NCBI RefSeq assembly: GCF_000308415.1
Contig: NZ_BAFS01000124.1
Location: 1-63,401 of the forward strand
Reading direction: 5' to 3'
Source: Nocardia asiatica NBRC 100129
GTDB lineage: Bacteria > Actinomycetota > Actinomycetes > Mycobacteriales > Mycobacteriaceae
DNA length: 63,401 bases
Below are positions 36,374-44,955 of the stretch, in pieces; position 1 is the first letter of the stretch; the number at the start of each line of letters is the position of its first letter. The notes beneath the pieces are model-generated. The model did no database searches. It saw only the letters and a program-made list of their open reading frames with translations, and was not told where the DNA came from. The translations under genes and the position numbers were made by a program.

Positions 36374-37423
36374 ATGAGGTATCGCAAGCATGTGGCCCTG
36401 GTGGCCGTCGCGATCGCGGCACTGCTGACGGCCACCGGATGCCGGGACTCCCGCACCATCCCGATGGTCGACGGCCGCCCGCAGATCACCATCATGGTGG
36501 GCGGGCTGGAGAAGGTGATCTACCTGCCCGCCATGTTGACCCAGCAACTCGGCTTCTTCGAGCGCAACGACATCGACGTGCGACTGCTCGGCGAGCAGTC
36601 CGGCGCCACCGCCGAGACCGCGTTGCTCACCGGCGACGTGCAGGGTGTGGTCGGGTTCTACGACCACACCATCGACCTGCAGGCCAAGGACCAGTGCATT
36701 CGGTCGGTGGTGCAGATGTCCGATGTGCCGGGCGAGGTCGAGCTGGTGTCGGAAGCGGAGCCGGGCATCGCCACGATCGCCGATCTGCGCGGCAAGAAGC
36801 TGGGCGTGACCTCGCTCGGCTCCTCGACCGACTTCCTGACCCAGGCGCTCACCGGCCAGGAGGGCATGACCACCGCCGATTACACCCGGGTGAAAGTCGG
36901 CGCCGGGCAGACGTTCATCGCGGGCATGAATCACGGCGGCATCGACGCGGGCATGACCACCGATCCGACCGTGGCGCAGATGGTGAACTCCGGCCAGGCG
37001 CGGATTCTGGTCGACCTGCGCACCGAGGCGGGCACCCGGGCGGCGCTCGGCGGACTGTACCCGGCCACGTCGCTGTACATGAACTGCGCGACGATCGACG
37101 CCCACCCGGACATCGTGCGCAAACTCGCCGCCGCGTTCGTGCAGACGCTGCAATGGATTCGGACGCACACGCCCGAGGAGATCGCCGCGAAGATGCCGCC
37201 GCAGTACGCGAGCGCGGGCAAGGACCTCTACGTCCAATCGATCCGCGATTCCATCGGCATGTTCAACGGCGACGGGTTGATGAAACCGGAAGGCGCACAG
37301 AACGTGCTGGACATCCTCGGCAAGTACTCGAAGAACGTGCGTCCCGTGCGTGATCGCATCGACCTGTCCGAGACCTACACCACGCAGTTCGTGGAGGAGG
37401 CGTTGCGCGCGCCGCGACAGTAG
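36374..37423 (+). CDS. NMT1/SsuA-like solute-binding lipoprotein of ABC importer
   Basis: 349 residues. Signal peptide with lipobox ATGC (about 19-22), so it is lipid-anchored outside the membrane. The two-lobe periplasmic-binding fold of the NMT1/SsuA type is shown by YLPAMLTQQLGFFERNDIDV, DLRGKKLGVTSLGSSTDFL and a helical C-terminus. These proteins bind nitrate, sulfonates, thiamine precursors or aromatic acids. Start ATG 36374 lies two bases after the permease stop, completing an ATPase-permease-binding protein operon. Confidence 0.92.
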   Translation: MRYRKHVALVAVAIAALLTATGCRDSRTIPMVDGRPQITIMVGGLEKVIYLPAMLTQQLGFFERNDIDVRLLGEQSGATAETALLTGDVQGVVGFYDHTIDLQAKDQCIRSVVQMSDVPGEVELVSEAEPGIATIADLRGKKLGVTSLGSSTDFLTQALTGQEGMTTADYTRVKVGAGQTFIAGMNHGGIDAGMTTDPTVAQMVNSGQARILVDLRTEAGTRAALGGLYPATSLYMNCATIDAHPDIVRKLAAAFVQTLQWIRTHTPEEIAAKMPPQYASAGKDLYVQSIRDSIGMFNGDGLMKPEGAQNVLDILGKYSKNVRPVRDRIDLSETYTTQFVEEALRAPRQ

Positions 37424-37567
37424 CGCGCGAGCCGTCGCGCGAGGCCCGAGCCGCTCGGAACCCAGAGGGTTTCGGGCGGTTCACCACGACCACCTACGGC
37501 TTCTCAGCTGTGGAGACACCGCACCATAAACCGACATGAGAGGTGTTCCCGACAGTTGTTGTACGCC

Positions 37568-38797
37568 ATGGCGAACGAGGTGCGCGTGCATCATCTGATC
37601 GGGGTCGGCGGGCTGATGTGCTTCCTGCTGCTGGCATGGTTGCCCAGTTCCGACCGCCGCGCCGCGGGCCGTAGGCTGCCGCGGATAGCGGTTCTGCTGA
37701 TCGTGCAGTTCGCGCTCGGTTTCCTGCTGCTGAGAACCGGCATCGGAGGCGGCGTGATCCGCGCGATCAGCGACACTTTCGACCACATACTCGGCTACGC
37801 GGCACAGGGCACGGCGTTCGTGTTCGGCGAGCTGCCGACCGTGGGCAGCAGCGGGCCCGCGTTCCTTTTCGCGGTCCTGATGCCGATCGTGCTCGTCTCC
37901 GCGCTGATCGGCATCCTGCAACACCTGCGGGTGCTGCCGTTGATCATCAAGTACCTCGGGTTGCTGCTGTCGTGGGTGAGCGGCTTCGGCAAGGTCGAAT
38001 CGTTCAACGCCGTCGCCGCCGTCATCCTCGGCCAGTCCGAGGTGTTCATCTCGCTGCGGGCCATGCTCGACGACATCCCGCCGCAGCGGATGTACACCCT
38101 CGCCGCCTCGGCGATGTCGACGGTGTCGGCGGCCATCCTCGGCGTTTACATGCAGCTCATCGACCCCGAGTTCGTGATCGCGGCGATCCTGCTGAACATG
38201 CTCGGCGCGTTCGTGATCTGCGCGCTGATCAACCCCTACTCGGTCACGGCCGCCGACGACGCCGAACTGCTCCGGGAGGAGGTCGCCGAAAGCCGCAAGC
38301 GGCAGTCGTTCTTCGAGATGCTCACCGACTACATCCTGGTCGGCTTCAAGGTCGCCTTCACCGTGGCGGCCCTGCTGATCGGTTTCATCGCCCTGCTGGC
38401 CATGGTGAACGGAATCTTCGCCGCCGTGTTCAACGGCACCACCTTCCAGGACGTGATGGGGCACGTCTTCGCGCCCTGCGCGTGGCTGACCGGCATCCCC
38501 TGGGACGAGGCGGCCGCCGCGGGCCGTTTCATGGGCACCAAGCTGGTGTCCAACGAGGTGGTCGCCATGCAGGAACTCAACAGCGACCGAGCCGGGCTGT
38601 CCGAGCGCACCATCGCGATCGTGTCCACCTACTTGGTGTCGTTCGCGAACTTCGCCACCATCGCCATCGTGACCGGCGCCGTCCGCAGTCTCAGCGTGCG
38701 ACAGGGCACCGTCATCGCTCGCAACGGACTTCGCCTGCTCTACGGCGCGACCTTGGTCAGCTTCCTGTCCGCCACCATCGTCGGCCTCCTCACCTAG
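37568..38797 (+). CDS. Concentrative nucleoside transporter (NupC/CNT family)
   Basis: About 409 residues with roughly nine or ten hydrophobic segments. The CNT signature GKVESFNAVAAVILGQSEVF is clear, and the C-terminal TIAIVTGAVRSL block and NEVVAMQEL motif match the nucleoside and sodium/proton sites of NupC. Imports nucleosides with a proton or sodium gradient. The ATG at 37568 was chosen; in-frame TTG codons just upstream and an out-of-frame ATG have no better ribosome site. It lies 144 bases past the ABC operon on the same strand and is followed by a hairpin. Confidence 0.92.
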   Translation: MANEVRVHHLIGVGGLMCFLLLAWLPSSDRRAAGRRLPRIAVLLIVQFALGFLLLRTGIGGGVIRAISDTFDHILGYAAQGTAFVFGELPTVGSSGPAFLFAVLMPIVLVSALIGILQHLRVLPLIIKYLGLLLSWVSGFGKVESFNAVAAVILGQSEVFISLRAMLDDIPPQRMYTLAASAMSTVSAAILGVYMQLIDPEFVIAAILLNMLGAFVICALINPYSVTAADDAELLREEVAESRKRQSFFEMLTDYILVGFKVAFTVAALLIGFIALLAMVNGIFAAVFNGTTFQDVMGHVFAPCAWLTGIPWDEAAAAGRFMGTKLVSNEVVAMQELNSDRAGLSERTIAIVSTYLVSFANFATIAIVTGAVRSLSVRQGTVIARNGLRLLYGATLVSFLSATIVGLLT

Positions 38798-38807
38798 TCC
38801 CGACGGC

Positions 38808-38837
38808 CGCCACTGGGTGTTCTCCTCGCCGGTGGCG
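38808..38837 (+). terminator. Hairpin after the nucleoside transporter gene
   Basis: A 9-bp stem (38808-38816 with 38829-38837, one G-U pair) and 12-nt loop, 11 bases past the stop. It also lies past the end of the converging minus-strand gene at 38875, so it may act on both. Confidence 0.55.
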
Positions 38838-38874
38838 TGACAGACCGGCTCGCGCTGCGCAAGCCGGGCACCAG

Positions 38875-39804
38875 CTACTCGGTGTACACCTGCAGATACC
38901 GCATCTGGCATTCCTTCGGGTACTGGCACCGTCGCAGTTTCGCCTGCGGTACCAAGGAGCCGTCCACCATGTCGTACATCGGGACGTACGCTCGCTCGTA
39001 CGAGCCGGCGAACGTGACGAATCGAAATGGCTTTCCCCCGTCGTCTATCGTCACCGAGCGGCCGTCCGCGAACCCGACGTCCACCACGAATCTGCAGTCA
39101 CATTCTCGCGCTCGGACCTCTATCTCGAATGCCAGCGTCTCGTTCAGCGCGAGGGTAACCGCATGTGTTTTCATGTAGTCGAGCTCGGTGAATCGGCCGA
39201 ACTCGTCCAGCGCCTTCGCCTCGGCGACATCACCGGAGTCCAAGTCGAATCCCATCGTCAGTGCTTCGGTCGCGCCCTGCGAAAAGAACGGGACAATCGT
39301 CCCTGATGGCGGTCGGTGTCTCTCCGTGATCCTGGCGGTGATGCTGGAGATCTGGACCGGCGTGTAGTTCTGTCCGGTCAGCTTGTAGTGAAGCAAACCC
39401 TCGCTGTACCCCGCGGAGAATTTCGGTTCGCGCGAAGCCGTCATGGGTTGACCCAGTGGCACACCGTCGGGGACGAGACCCGCAATGGTCGATGCGTCCG
39501 CCGTGACACCCTCCAATTCGACGGCTCTCGGTGCAGCCAATGACGCGGGACCGCCGGGTGGGCCGCTCACGCCCTCCACCCGAACGGGAGCGGTGGCGCG
39601 GTCTCTTCCTTCGCGATCGGCGTCGAGGGCGTGCTGGGCGGATACGGCGCGATCCGGCAGCAGCAGGTAGATCGTGACGACTGCCGATACGGATATGACG
39701 ATCAGCAGGGCCGTGCCGATCACGACAAGCGCTCTCCTGCGTTCGGTCCAGAAATTGTTCTGGACATTCTTCTCGCCGATTTGAATCGGTAGCTGATTTT
39801 TCAC
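38875..39804 (-). CDS. Single-pass membrane protein with N-terminal RHIM-like amyloid motif
   Basis: 309 residues, GTG start 39804 preceded by AGAGG. Residues 7-18 (IQIGEKNVQNNF) match the RHIM-like core (I/V)-Q-(I/V/L)-G-x-x-N with a following Q-N-N. Next come TERRR and one membrane helix (about 26-49), so the motif should be cytoplasmic and the remaining 260 residues outside. The outer part begins with a Pro/Gly/Asp-rich linker and then a beta-rich domain (about 150-285) holding MGFDLDSGD, RECDC and FADGRSVTIDDGGKPFRF, and it ends with further cysteines. The gene lies 64 bases after a small protein ending in the same motif. Function unknown; the pair suggests amyloid-templated signalling across or at the membrane. 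Confidence 0.85.
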   Translation of the reverse strand: MKNQLPIQIGEKNVQNNFWTERRRALVVIGTALLIVISVSAVVTIYLLLPDRAVSAQHALDADREGRDRATAPVRVEGVSGPPGGPASLAAPRAVELEGVTADASTIAGLVPDGVPLGQPMTASREPKFSAGYSEGLLHYKLTGQNYTPVQISSITARITERHRPPSGTIVPFFSQGATEALTMGFDLDSGDVAEAKALDEFGRFTELDYMKTHAVTLALNETLAFEIEVRARECDCRFVVDVGFADGRSVTIDDGGKPFRFVTFAGSYERAYVPMYDMVDGSLVPQAKLRRCQYPKECQMRYLQVYTE

Positions 39805-39868
39805 CGGAACCTCTGTCAGCGCTTCGCGTCAGCAGGCCGTGCGCGGCCCGTCGCAGAGTTGGCCGCAG

Positions 39869-40243
39869 TCAGTGGAACGTGTTGTTCTGCGTGTTGTTGT
39901 CGCCCAGCTGCACGCCCTTGGCGTGACGCAGGTCGATATGGTGACGAGCCCGTTCGGTGTCCGCGGTGGGCAATGCTTCCAGGAGCTGGGCGGCCAACGC
40001 CCGCAACTGGCTGTCGTCCACTCCTCCCGCGCGGATCACGGCGGCTTCCAATGCCGCGACGTCGCTGCCGGGCGAGGTTTCGTTGGCTTCCAACGCGGCC
40101 CTCGCCTGTGCGTCCGCACCGCTGCGGCCGACGCGGCGCCGGATGGCCCGATACGCGTCCCGCACCGTCTCCGACGCCGCTTCCTGTCCGCCTGCCGCCG
40201 CGCCCGCGATCAACGCGGTCACGATCACCGTGAACGGATCCAC
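39869..40243 (-). CDS. Small helical protein with C-terminal RHIM-like amyloid motif
   Basis: About 124 residues, GTG start 40243 behind AAGGGGG; ATG 40264 is an alternative. The N-terminal part is helical: VDPFTVIVTALIAGAAAGG is a hydrophobic start, followed by ETVRDAYRAIRRRVGR and a second helical stretch, ALAAQLLEALPTADTERARHH. The last 14 residues are KGVQLGDNNTQNNTFH, with the RHIM-like core VQLGDNN. Many actinobacterial conflict-associated proteins end this way. It precedes the membrane protein at 38875-39804, which starts with the same motif. Likely the sensor/adaptor side of an amyloid signalling pair. Confidence 0.85.
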   Translation of the reverse strand: MDPFTVIVTALIAGAAAGGQEAASETVRDAYRAIRRRVGRSGADAQARAALEANETSPGSDVAALEAAVIRAGGVDDSQLRALAAQLLEALPTADTERARHHIDLRHAKGVQLGDNNTQNNTFH

Positions 40244-40479
40244 CCCGCCCCCTTCGTCGCACATCCGCCGAATGCGTTGTGCAGTAATGCTACGCAGAAC
40301 GCCGCGTCGACAGGGGCGGTTCAGCGGAGTCGCCTCCGTGCTGTCGACCTCGATCGGAACAGCGCCGGGCCGGGTCCATGCCCTGCGCACCGCAGGGCCG
40401 GCGCCCGCCGCGTCCGCCTGTCCGGATCTGTGGGTCGCGTGTCCTTGCGGACTGGGCCCGGCGGCTCGAGACTGGGCTC

Positions 40480-41424
40480 ATGCAGGCAAGCGGTGACGTG
40501 GTGGTCGCGGTATCGGACGGGGTGCTGATGCTCGACGTCGCCGGACCGGTGCAGGTGCTGCACTGGGCCGGGCGCCGGATTCGCTTCGCCTCGCCCGACG
40601 GAGCTCCGGTGCGCACCGATGTCGGCGTACCGCTCGGTGTCGATGGTGCGCTGGGCGAGCTGAGCGCACCAGTGGACCTGCTGCTGGTGCCGGGTTACCC
40701 GCCGGAGGACGACGTTGCGGCGGCGCTGGTGGACGCGGTGCGCGCGGTCGGCGGCGCGGCGCGGCGGGTCGCCTCGGTGTGCACCGGCGCGTTCGTGCTG
40801 GCCGAGGCCGGATTGCTGGACGGGCGGCGCGCCACCACGCATTGGCTGGCGTGTGCGGCGCTGGCGCAGCGGTTTCCGCGCGTGCGGGTCGACGCCGACG
40901 CCATCTATCTGCGCGACGGCCCGATCGTGACGTCCGCGGGCGTCACCGCGGGCATCGATATGGCGCTGGCGCTGGTGGAGGAGGAGCACGGCGCCGAACT
41001 CGCGCGCTCACTGGCGAAACACCTCGTCGTCTTCCTGCACCGGCCCGGCGGCCAGTCGCAGTTCAGCGTGCGCACCAGCATTCCGACGCCGCGCACCGAC
41101 GGTCTGCGCCAGGTGGTCGACGCGGTGATCGCCGACCTGTGCGCCGACCACAGCCTGGCGGCCATGGCCGCCCGCGCCGCGCTGAGCGAACGTCATCTCA
41201 GCCGCCTGTTCCGGCAGGAGATCGGCATGACGCCGGGCCGTTACGTCAAGCAGGCCCGGCTGGAAGCCGCGCAGGCGCTGCTCGAATCCGGCGACGAACC
41301 GATGACGGCGGTCGCCCGGCGCAGCGGATTCGGCTCCGAGGAGACGATGCGCCGCACCTTCCTCGACCTGCTCGGCACCTCGCCGAGCGACTACCGCAGG
41401 CGCTTCCGCGCGCTCGCGCGCTGA
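40480..41424 (+). CDS. GlxA-family AraC-type transcriptional regulator
   Basis: 314 residues. An N-terminal DJ-1/PfpI-like domain (about 1-170) keeps the nucleophile-elbow Cys in ASVCTGAFVLAEAGLL and the TTHW segment; the C-terminal AraC HTH domain (about 205-314) shows HSLAAMAARAALSERHLSRL and PMTAVARRSGFGSEETM. ATG 40480 fits the family N-terminus. Such regulators respond to small amides or amines and activate neighbouring catabolic genes. The next gene, 31 bases downstream, encodes an HD protein of cyanamide-hydratase type, which would be a natural target. Confidence 0.9.
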   Translation: MQASGDVVVAVSDGVLMLDVAGPVQVLHWAGRRIRFASPDGAPVRTDVGVPLGVDGALGELSAPVDLLLVPGYPPEDDVAAALVDAVRAVGGAARRVASVCTGAFVLAEAGLLDGRRATTHWLACAALAQRFPRVRVDADAIYLRDGPIVTSAGVTAGIDMALALVEEEHGAELARSLAKHLVVFLHRPGGQSQFSVRTSIPTPRTDGLRQVVDAVIADLCADHSLAAMAARAALSERHLSRLFRQEIGMTPGRYVKQARLEAAQALLESGDEPMTAVARRSGFGSEETMRRTFLDLLGTSPSDYRRRFRALAR

Positions 41425-41454
41425 GCGCACCCTTCACTCACCAGGAGTACGACC

Positions 41455-42189
41455 ATGTCCATGTCTCGCCGTGCCGCGCTGGGCGCGGGCATCGCCGTCG
41501 GCGCGTTCGCTGCCGCTGCGAAAACGGCTGCCGCGCAGAACTTCACGCTGCATCATCCGCCGACTTCGCTGGCGGGCAGAGCGAACGACCTCGTCACCGC
41601 CGAACTCTCGCCGGCGCTGCGCAACCACAGCGTGCGGGGTTTCCTCTTCGGGCGGGCGATCGCCGAGCGGCAAGGCATGCGGCCCGGCGCGGACTACGAC
41701 GAGGAGATCATGTATCTCATCTGCGTACTGCACGACCTCGGCTTGGCCGGCAGCGGAGGCGACGACCAGAGGTTCGAAGTCGACGGGGCCGATCGCGCCG
41801 CGCGATTCCTCGAGGACAACGGCGTCACCGACGCCAGGGTGGACACGATCTGGGACGCCATCGCCGCGCACACCTCCGGTTTCACCGACTCGCCGGTCTG
41901 GCGCCGCCGCAGGCCGCCGGAAACCTGGATCGCGGTGGACGGGATCGGCATCGATGTGGGCGGTTCCCCCGCCGATCTGCCGCTCGGCTTCGCCGACCTG
42001 GTGCACGCCGCGTATCCGCGATTCGGCGGCAGCCGTACGCTGGGCGCGGCGATCGAGGCCCAGGCTTTGGCGAACCCGCGCAAGGCGCCGCCGGGGAGCA
42101 TGGCCAGTGTGCTCCTGCGCGATCGCCATCCCGAACTCCCGGCGCTCACCTGGGACGGGATCCTCGCGATGAGCGGCTGGGGCGACTGA
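41455..42189 (+). CDS. HD-domain protein, cyanamide hydratase-like, with Tat-type signal
   Basis: 244 residues. The N-terminus MSMSRRAALGAGIAVGAFAAA has a twin-arginine-like motif and a short hydrophobic core, predicting export by Tat or a twin-arginine-like route. The HD metal site is in CVLHDLGLAG, with a preceding HSVRGFLFG and downstream AAHTSG histidine, the pattern of the HD-family hydrolases related to cyanamide hydratase (Ddi2/UrcA-like). ATG 41455 is preceded by AGGAG. Probably regulated by the GlxA-type activator 31 bases upstream. The substrate is uncertain. Confidence 0.8.
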   Translation: MSMSRRAALGAGIAVGAFAAAAKTAAAQNFTLHHPPTSLAGRANDLVTAELSPALRNHSVRGFLFGRAIAERQGMRPGADYDEEIMYLICVLHDLGLAGSGGDDQRFEVDGADRAARFLEDNGVTDARVDTIWDAIAAHTSGFTDSPVWRRRRPPETWIAVDGIGIDVGGSPADLPLGFADLVHAAYPRFGGSRTLGAAIEAQALANPRKAPPGSMASVLLRDRHPELPALTWDGILAMSGWGD

Positions 42190-42193
42190 CGGC

Positions 42194-42949
42194 TCAGCCG
42201 CCGGCTTCCTCCGCGGCCCGCAGATCGGCCTTCCACTGCCGGAAGCCTTCCTCGGTGCGGCCGCGCCGCCAATATCCGGAGATCGAGGCCGCCCACTCGG
42301 CGGTGACGCCCCGGTCCTTGCGGACGTAGCGGCGCAGATCCTTCATGACCGCCTCGGCCTCGCCGTGGATGAACACTTGGACCCGGCCCGCCGCCCACGG
42401 CGCCGCGCGGACGGTTTCGGCGAGCAACTCGCCCGGGGGCCGGACGCCGCGGTGCAGCCAGGTCAGTTCGATGCCGTCCGGCTGCTTCAGCGGCAGCTCG
42501 TCGTCCGGGCCCGCGACTTCGACGAATGCCAGCCCGGTCGCTTCGGCGGGCATCGCCTCGAGCGCGGCGGCGATAGCGGGCAGGGCCGCTTCGTCACCGG
42601 CCAGTAGATGCCAGTCGGCGTCGGGGCGCGGGGCGTAGGCGCCGCCGGGGCCGTACACGTCGATGGTCGCGCCCGGCCGGACCTCCGCCGCCCACGGTCC
42701 CGCGATGCCTTCGGCGCCGTGGAACACGAAATCCACCGCGATCTCGCCGGCGACCGGGTCCACCGAACGGACGGTGTATGTACGCAGCACCTCGTTCCCG
42801 TCCTGCGCGAAAATGAACTTCACATACGAGTCGGTGAACTCGCTGGGACGGAACGCGGCGAAGCCGGGGCCGCCGAGGTGCACCCGGATCAGATGCGGGG
42901 TCAGCCATTCGGTGCGCTGCACGGTGAGGGTGGTGCGAGGACGTGCCAA
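42194..42949 (-). CDS. Siderophore-interacting protein (ferric-siderophore reductase, ViuB/SIP family)
   Basis: About 251 residues. FAD-binding N-terminal barrel with RTYTVRSVDP, then HGAEGIAGPWAAEVRPG and an NAD(P)-binding part with LLAGDEAALPAIAAALE, and C-terminal GYWRRGRTEEGFRQWK that is common in SIP proteins. These reduce ferric siderophores in the cytoplasm to release iron. The start is TTG 42949 (LARPRTTL), preceded by GGAGG at ideal spacing; a longer GTG/ATG start is not supported. A candidate iron box lies 21 bases upstream. Ends four bases from the converging HD-protein gene. Confidence 0.9.
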   Translation of the reverse strand: MARPRTTLTVQRTEWLTPHLIRVHLGGPGFAAFRPSEFTDSYVKFIFAQDGNEVLRTYTVRSVDPVAGEIAVDFVFHGAEGIAGPWAAEVRPGATIDVYGPGGAYAPRPDADWHLLAGDEAALPAIAAALEAMPAEATGLAFVEVAGPDDELPLKQPDGIELTWLHRGVRPPGELLAETVRAAPWAAGRVQVFIHGEAEAVMKDLRRYVRKDRGVTAEWAASISGYWRRGRTEEGFRQWKADLRAAEEAGG

Positions 42950-42969
42950 GAGAACCTCCGATGAAGAAA

Positions 42970-42983
42970 TTAGGATTACCTTA
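42970..42983. promoter_or_regulatory. Candidate IdeR/DtxR iron box (half-conserved)
   Basis: TTAGGATTACCTTA agrees with the right 14 bases TTAGGCTAACCTAA of the IdeR/DtxR 19-mer at 11 positions, with an AGG-N4-CCT inverted repeat. It sits between the SIP start (42949) and the divergent nitroreductase start (43049), where an iron-dependent repressor would be expected. The left part of the 19-mer is not conserved. Confidence 0.45.
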
Positions 42984-43048
42984 CTCAGGCTACCGTGTTC
43001 GGCTCGAGCTGCGGACAACCGCTGACGGCGCGCCGCCCGGACGTGAAA

Positions 43049-43885
43049 ATGACCACCATGACGCAGTCCGTGCCGACACCCGCCCACGCCGTGCAGCAGC
43101 GTTACCGCGACCCGCGGCCGGTCGAGCCCGCCCAGTGGAACCAAGTGCTGCAGGTGCTGCACGAACACCGCTCGGTGCGCCGCTACCTGCCGGACCCGGT
43201 GCCCGACGCCACTCTGCGGCTGCTGGTCTCCGCGGCGCAGTCCGCGCCGACGTCGTCGAATCTGCAGGTCTGGAGCGTCATCGCGGTGCGTGACCCGCGG
43301 CGCAAGGCGCGCTTGGCCGCGCTGGCGGGGGATCAGGCGCACATCGTGCAGGCGCCGGTGCTGCTGGTCTGGACGGCTGATTTCGCCCGCCTGCGCCAGC
43401 TCGCCGCGGACCGGAGCGCGCCGCTGGAGGGTGCGGACTATCTCGAGTCCAGCTACGTCGGATTCATCGACGCCGCGCTCGCCGCCCAGAACGCGGTCGT
43501 GGCGGCGGAATCGCTCGGGCTCGGCACCGTCTACATCGGTGCGCTGCGCAGCAATCCGGAAGAGGTCGCCGCCGAACTCGGGCTGCCGCCGCAGGTGTTC
43601 GCCGTCTTCGGCCTGGTGGTCGGCCACCCCGACCCCGCCGAGGACGCGCGCGTCAAGCCGCGCCTGCCGCAGGAAGCCGTCCTGCACCGGGAGACCTACG
43701 ATCTGGACGCGCAGCGGGGACACGTGGCCGAGTACGAGACCCGGATCGCGGAATTCTATGCCGAGCGACAGCTCGCGCATTCCTGGACCGAGCGGGTGCT
43801 GGCCCGGCTGGCTTCGGCGGCGGCGCTGAACGGCAGGCACCGGCTGCGCGAGTCGCTGACCAACCACGGCTTCGGATTGCACTGA
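43049..43885 (+). CDS. Nitroreductase-family flavoprotein (NfsA-like)
   Basis: About 278 residues. N-terminal HRSVRRYLPDPVPD is the nitroreductase FMN-phosphate signature, APTSSNLQVWSVIAV and AQNAVVAAESLGLGTVYIGALRSNP are the other FMN and dimer-interface blocks. Length and pattern fit NfsA/NADPH-dependent nitroreductases, which reduce nitroaromatics and quinones by two-electron steps. Start placed at ATG 43049 or 43058. Divergent from the SIP gene across about 100 bases containing the candidate iron box. Converges on the LLM gene nine bases from its end. Confidence 0.88.
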   Translation: MTTMTQSVPTPAHAVQQRYRDPRPVEPAQWNQVLQVLHEHRSVRRYLPDPVPDATLRLLVSAAQSAPTSSNLQVWSVIAVRDPRRKARLAALAGDQAHIVQAPVLLVWTADFARLRQLAADRSAPLEGADYLESSYVGFIDAALAAQNAVVAAESLGLGTVYIGALRSNPEEVAAELGLPPQVFAVFGLVVGHPDPAEDARVKPRLPQEAVLHRETYDLDAQRGHVAEYETRIAEFYAERQLAHSWTERVLARLASAAALNGRHRLRESLTNHGFGLH

Positions 43886-43894
43886 AGCGCCGCC

Positions 43895-44887
43895 TCAGGC
43901 CGCGACCTTCTCGGTGAGCAGTTCGAACGATCGGACTCGGTCATCGATGTCGTAAACCAAGGTGTTGATCATCAGCTCGTCGGCCTGGGTGCGGCGCAGC
44001 AGGTCGGTGAGTTGACCGCGCACCGTTTCCGGCGAGCCGAGCAACTGCCCGGCCCGGCGCTGCCGGATGAAGGCGCGCTCGTGCTCGGACGGGCGGAACC
44101 CGGCCGCTTCCTCCGGCGTGGCCAGCGCCCGCGGCGTGCCGCGCACCAGATTCAGGAAAGCCAGGTCGCGCGGACCGGCGAGGGCTTCGGCGCGCTCGTC
44201 GGTGTCCGCGCAGATCGCCGCGACCGCCACCATGGCGTGGGGGCGCGACAGCTGTTCGGACGGCCGGAAGTGCTCGCGGTAGAGCGCCAGCGCGGGCTCG
44301 GTGTTGTCGGGGCTGATGTGATGGGCGAAGGCGAACGGCAGCCCGAGCACCGCGGCCACCTGGGCGCTGTAGCCGCTGGAACCCAGCAGCCAGATCTCCG
44401 GTTCCTCGCCGCGGCCCGGCGTCGCGGCGATGCCGCCGGGATCGGACCCGCGGAAGTAGCCGAGCAGCGCGGCCAGCTCCTGGGGGAACGACTCCGCCGA
44501 CAGACCGTCGGCGGTGCGCCGCAGCGCGCGGGCGGTCGCCTGGTCGGTGCCCGGCGCGCGTCCGATGCCCAGGTCGATCCGTCCGGGATGCAGCGCGTGC
44601 AGGGTGCCGAACTGCTCGGCGACCACGAGCGGAGCGTGGTTGGGCAGCATCACCCCGCCGGAGCCGACCCGGATGGTGGAGGTGGCCGCGGCCAGGTGGG
44701 CCAGCAGCACGCTCGGCGCCGAACTCGCGATGCCGGGCATGTTGTGATGTTCGGCCACCCAGAAGCGGTGATAGCCCAAAGCCTCGGTGCGCCGGGCCAA
44801 TTCGGTGGTCGCGTCCAGCCCCTCGCCGACGGTGCGACCGGACTGCACCGGCGCCAGATCCAGTACGGACAGCGGGACGTCGATCAT
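43895..44887 (-). CDS. LLM-class flavin-dependent oxidoreductase (MsnO8-like)
   Basis: 330 residues, TIM-barrel luciferase-like monooxygenase. [37 protein letters not shown] and the [14 protein letters not shown] block define the MsnO8-type subfamily, which lacks a known substrate in most cases. ATG 44887 is preceded by GGAGGAG at ideal spacing. It stands alone on the minus strand, 68 bases after the neighbouring beta-lactamase-like gene's end on the other side of a short gap. It is distinct from the F420-type LLM protein at 21479. Confidence 0.88.
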   Translation of the reverse strand: MIDVPLSVLDLAPVQSGRTVGEGLDATTELARRTEALGYHRFWVAEHHNMPGIASSAPSVLLAHLAAATSTIRVGSGGVMLPNHAPLVVAEQFGTLHALHPGRIDLGIGRAPGTDQATARALRRTADGLSAESFPQELAALLGYFRGSDPGGIAATPGRGEEPEIWLLGSSGYSAQVAAVLGLPFAFAHHISPDNTEPALALYREHFRPSEQLSRPHAMVAVAAICADTDERAEALAGPRDLAFLNLVRGTPRALATPEEAAGFRPSEHERAFIRQRRAGQLLGSPETVRGQLTDLLRRTQADELMINTLVYDIDDRVRSFELLTEKVAA

Positions 44888-44955
44888 GGGTCTCCTCCAG
44901 GGTGCGGATCTCCAGTCCCAACGCCGGGCGTTCCCGGTCTATTTCGCCGGCCGCC

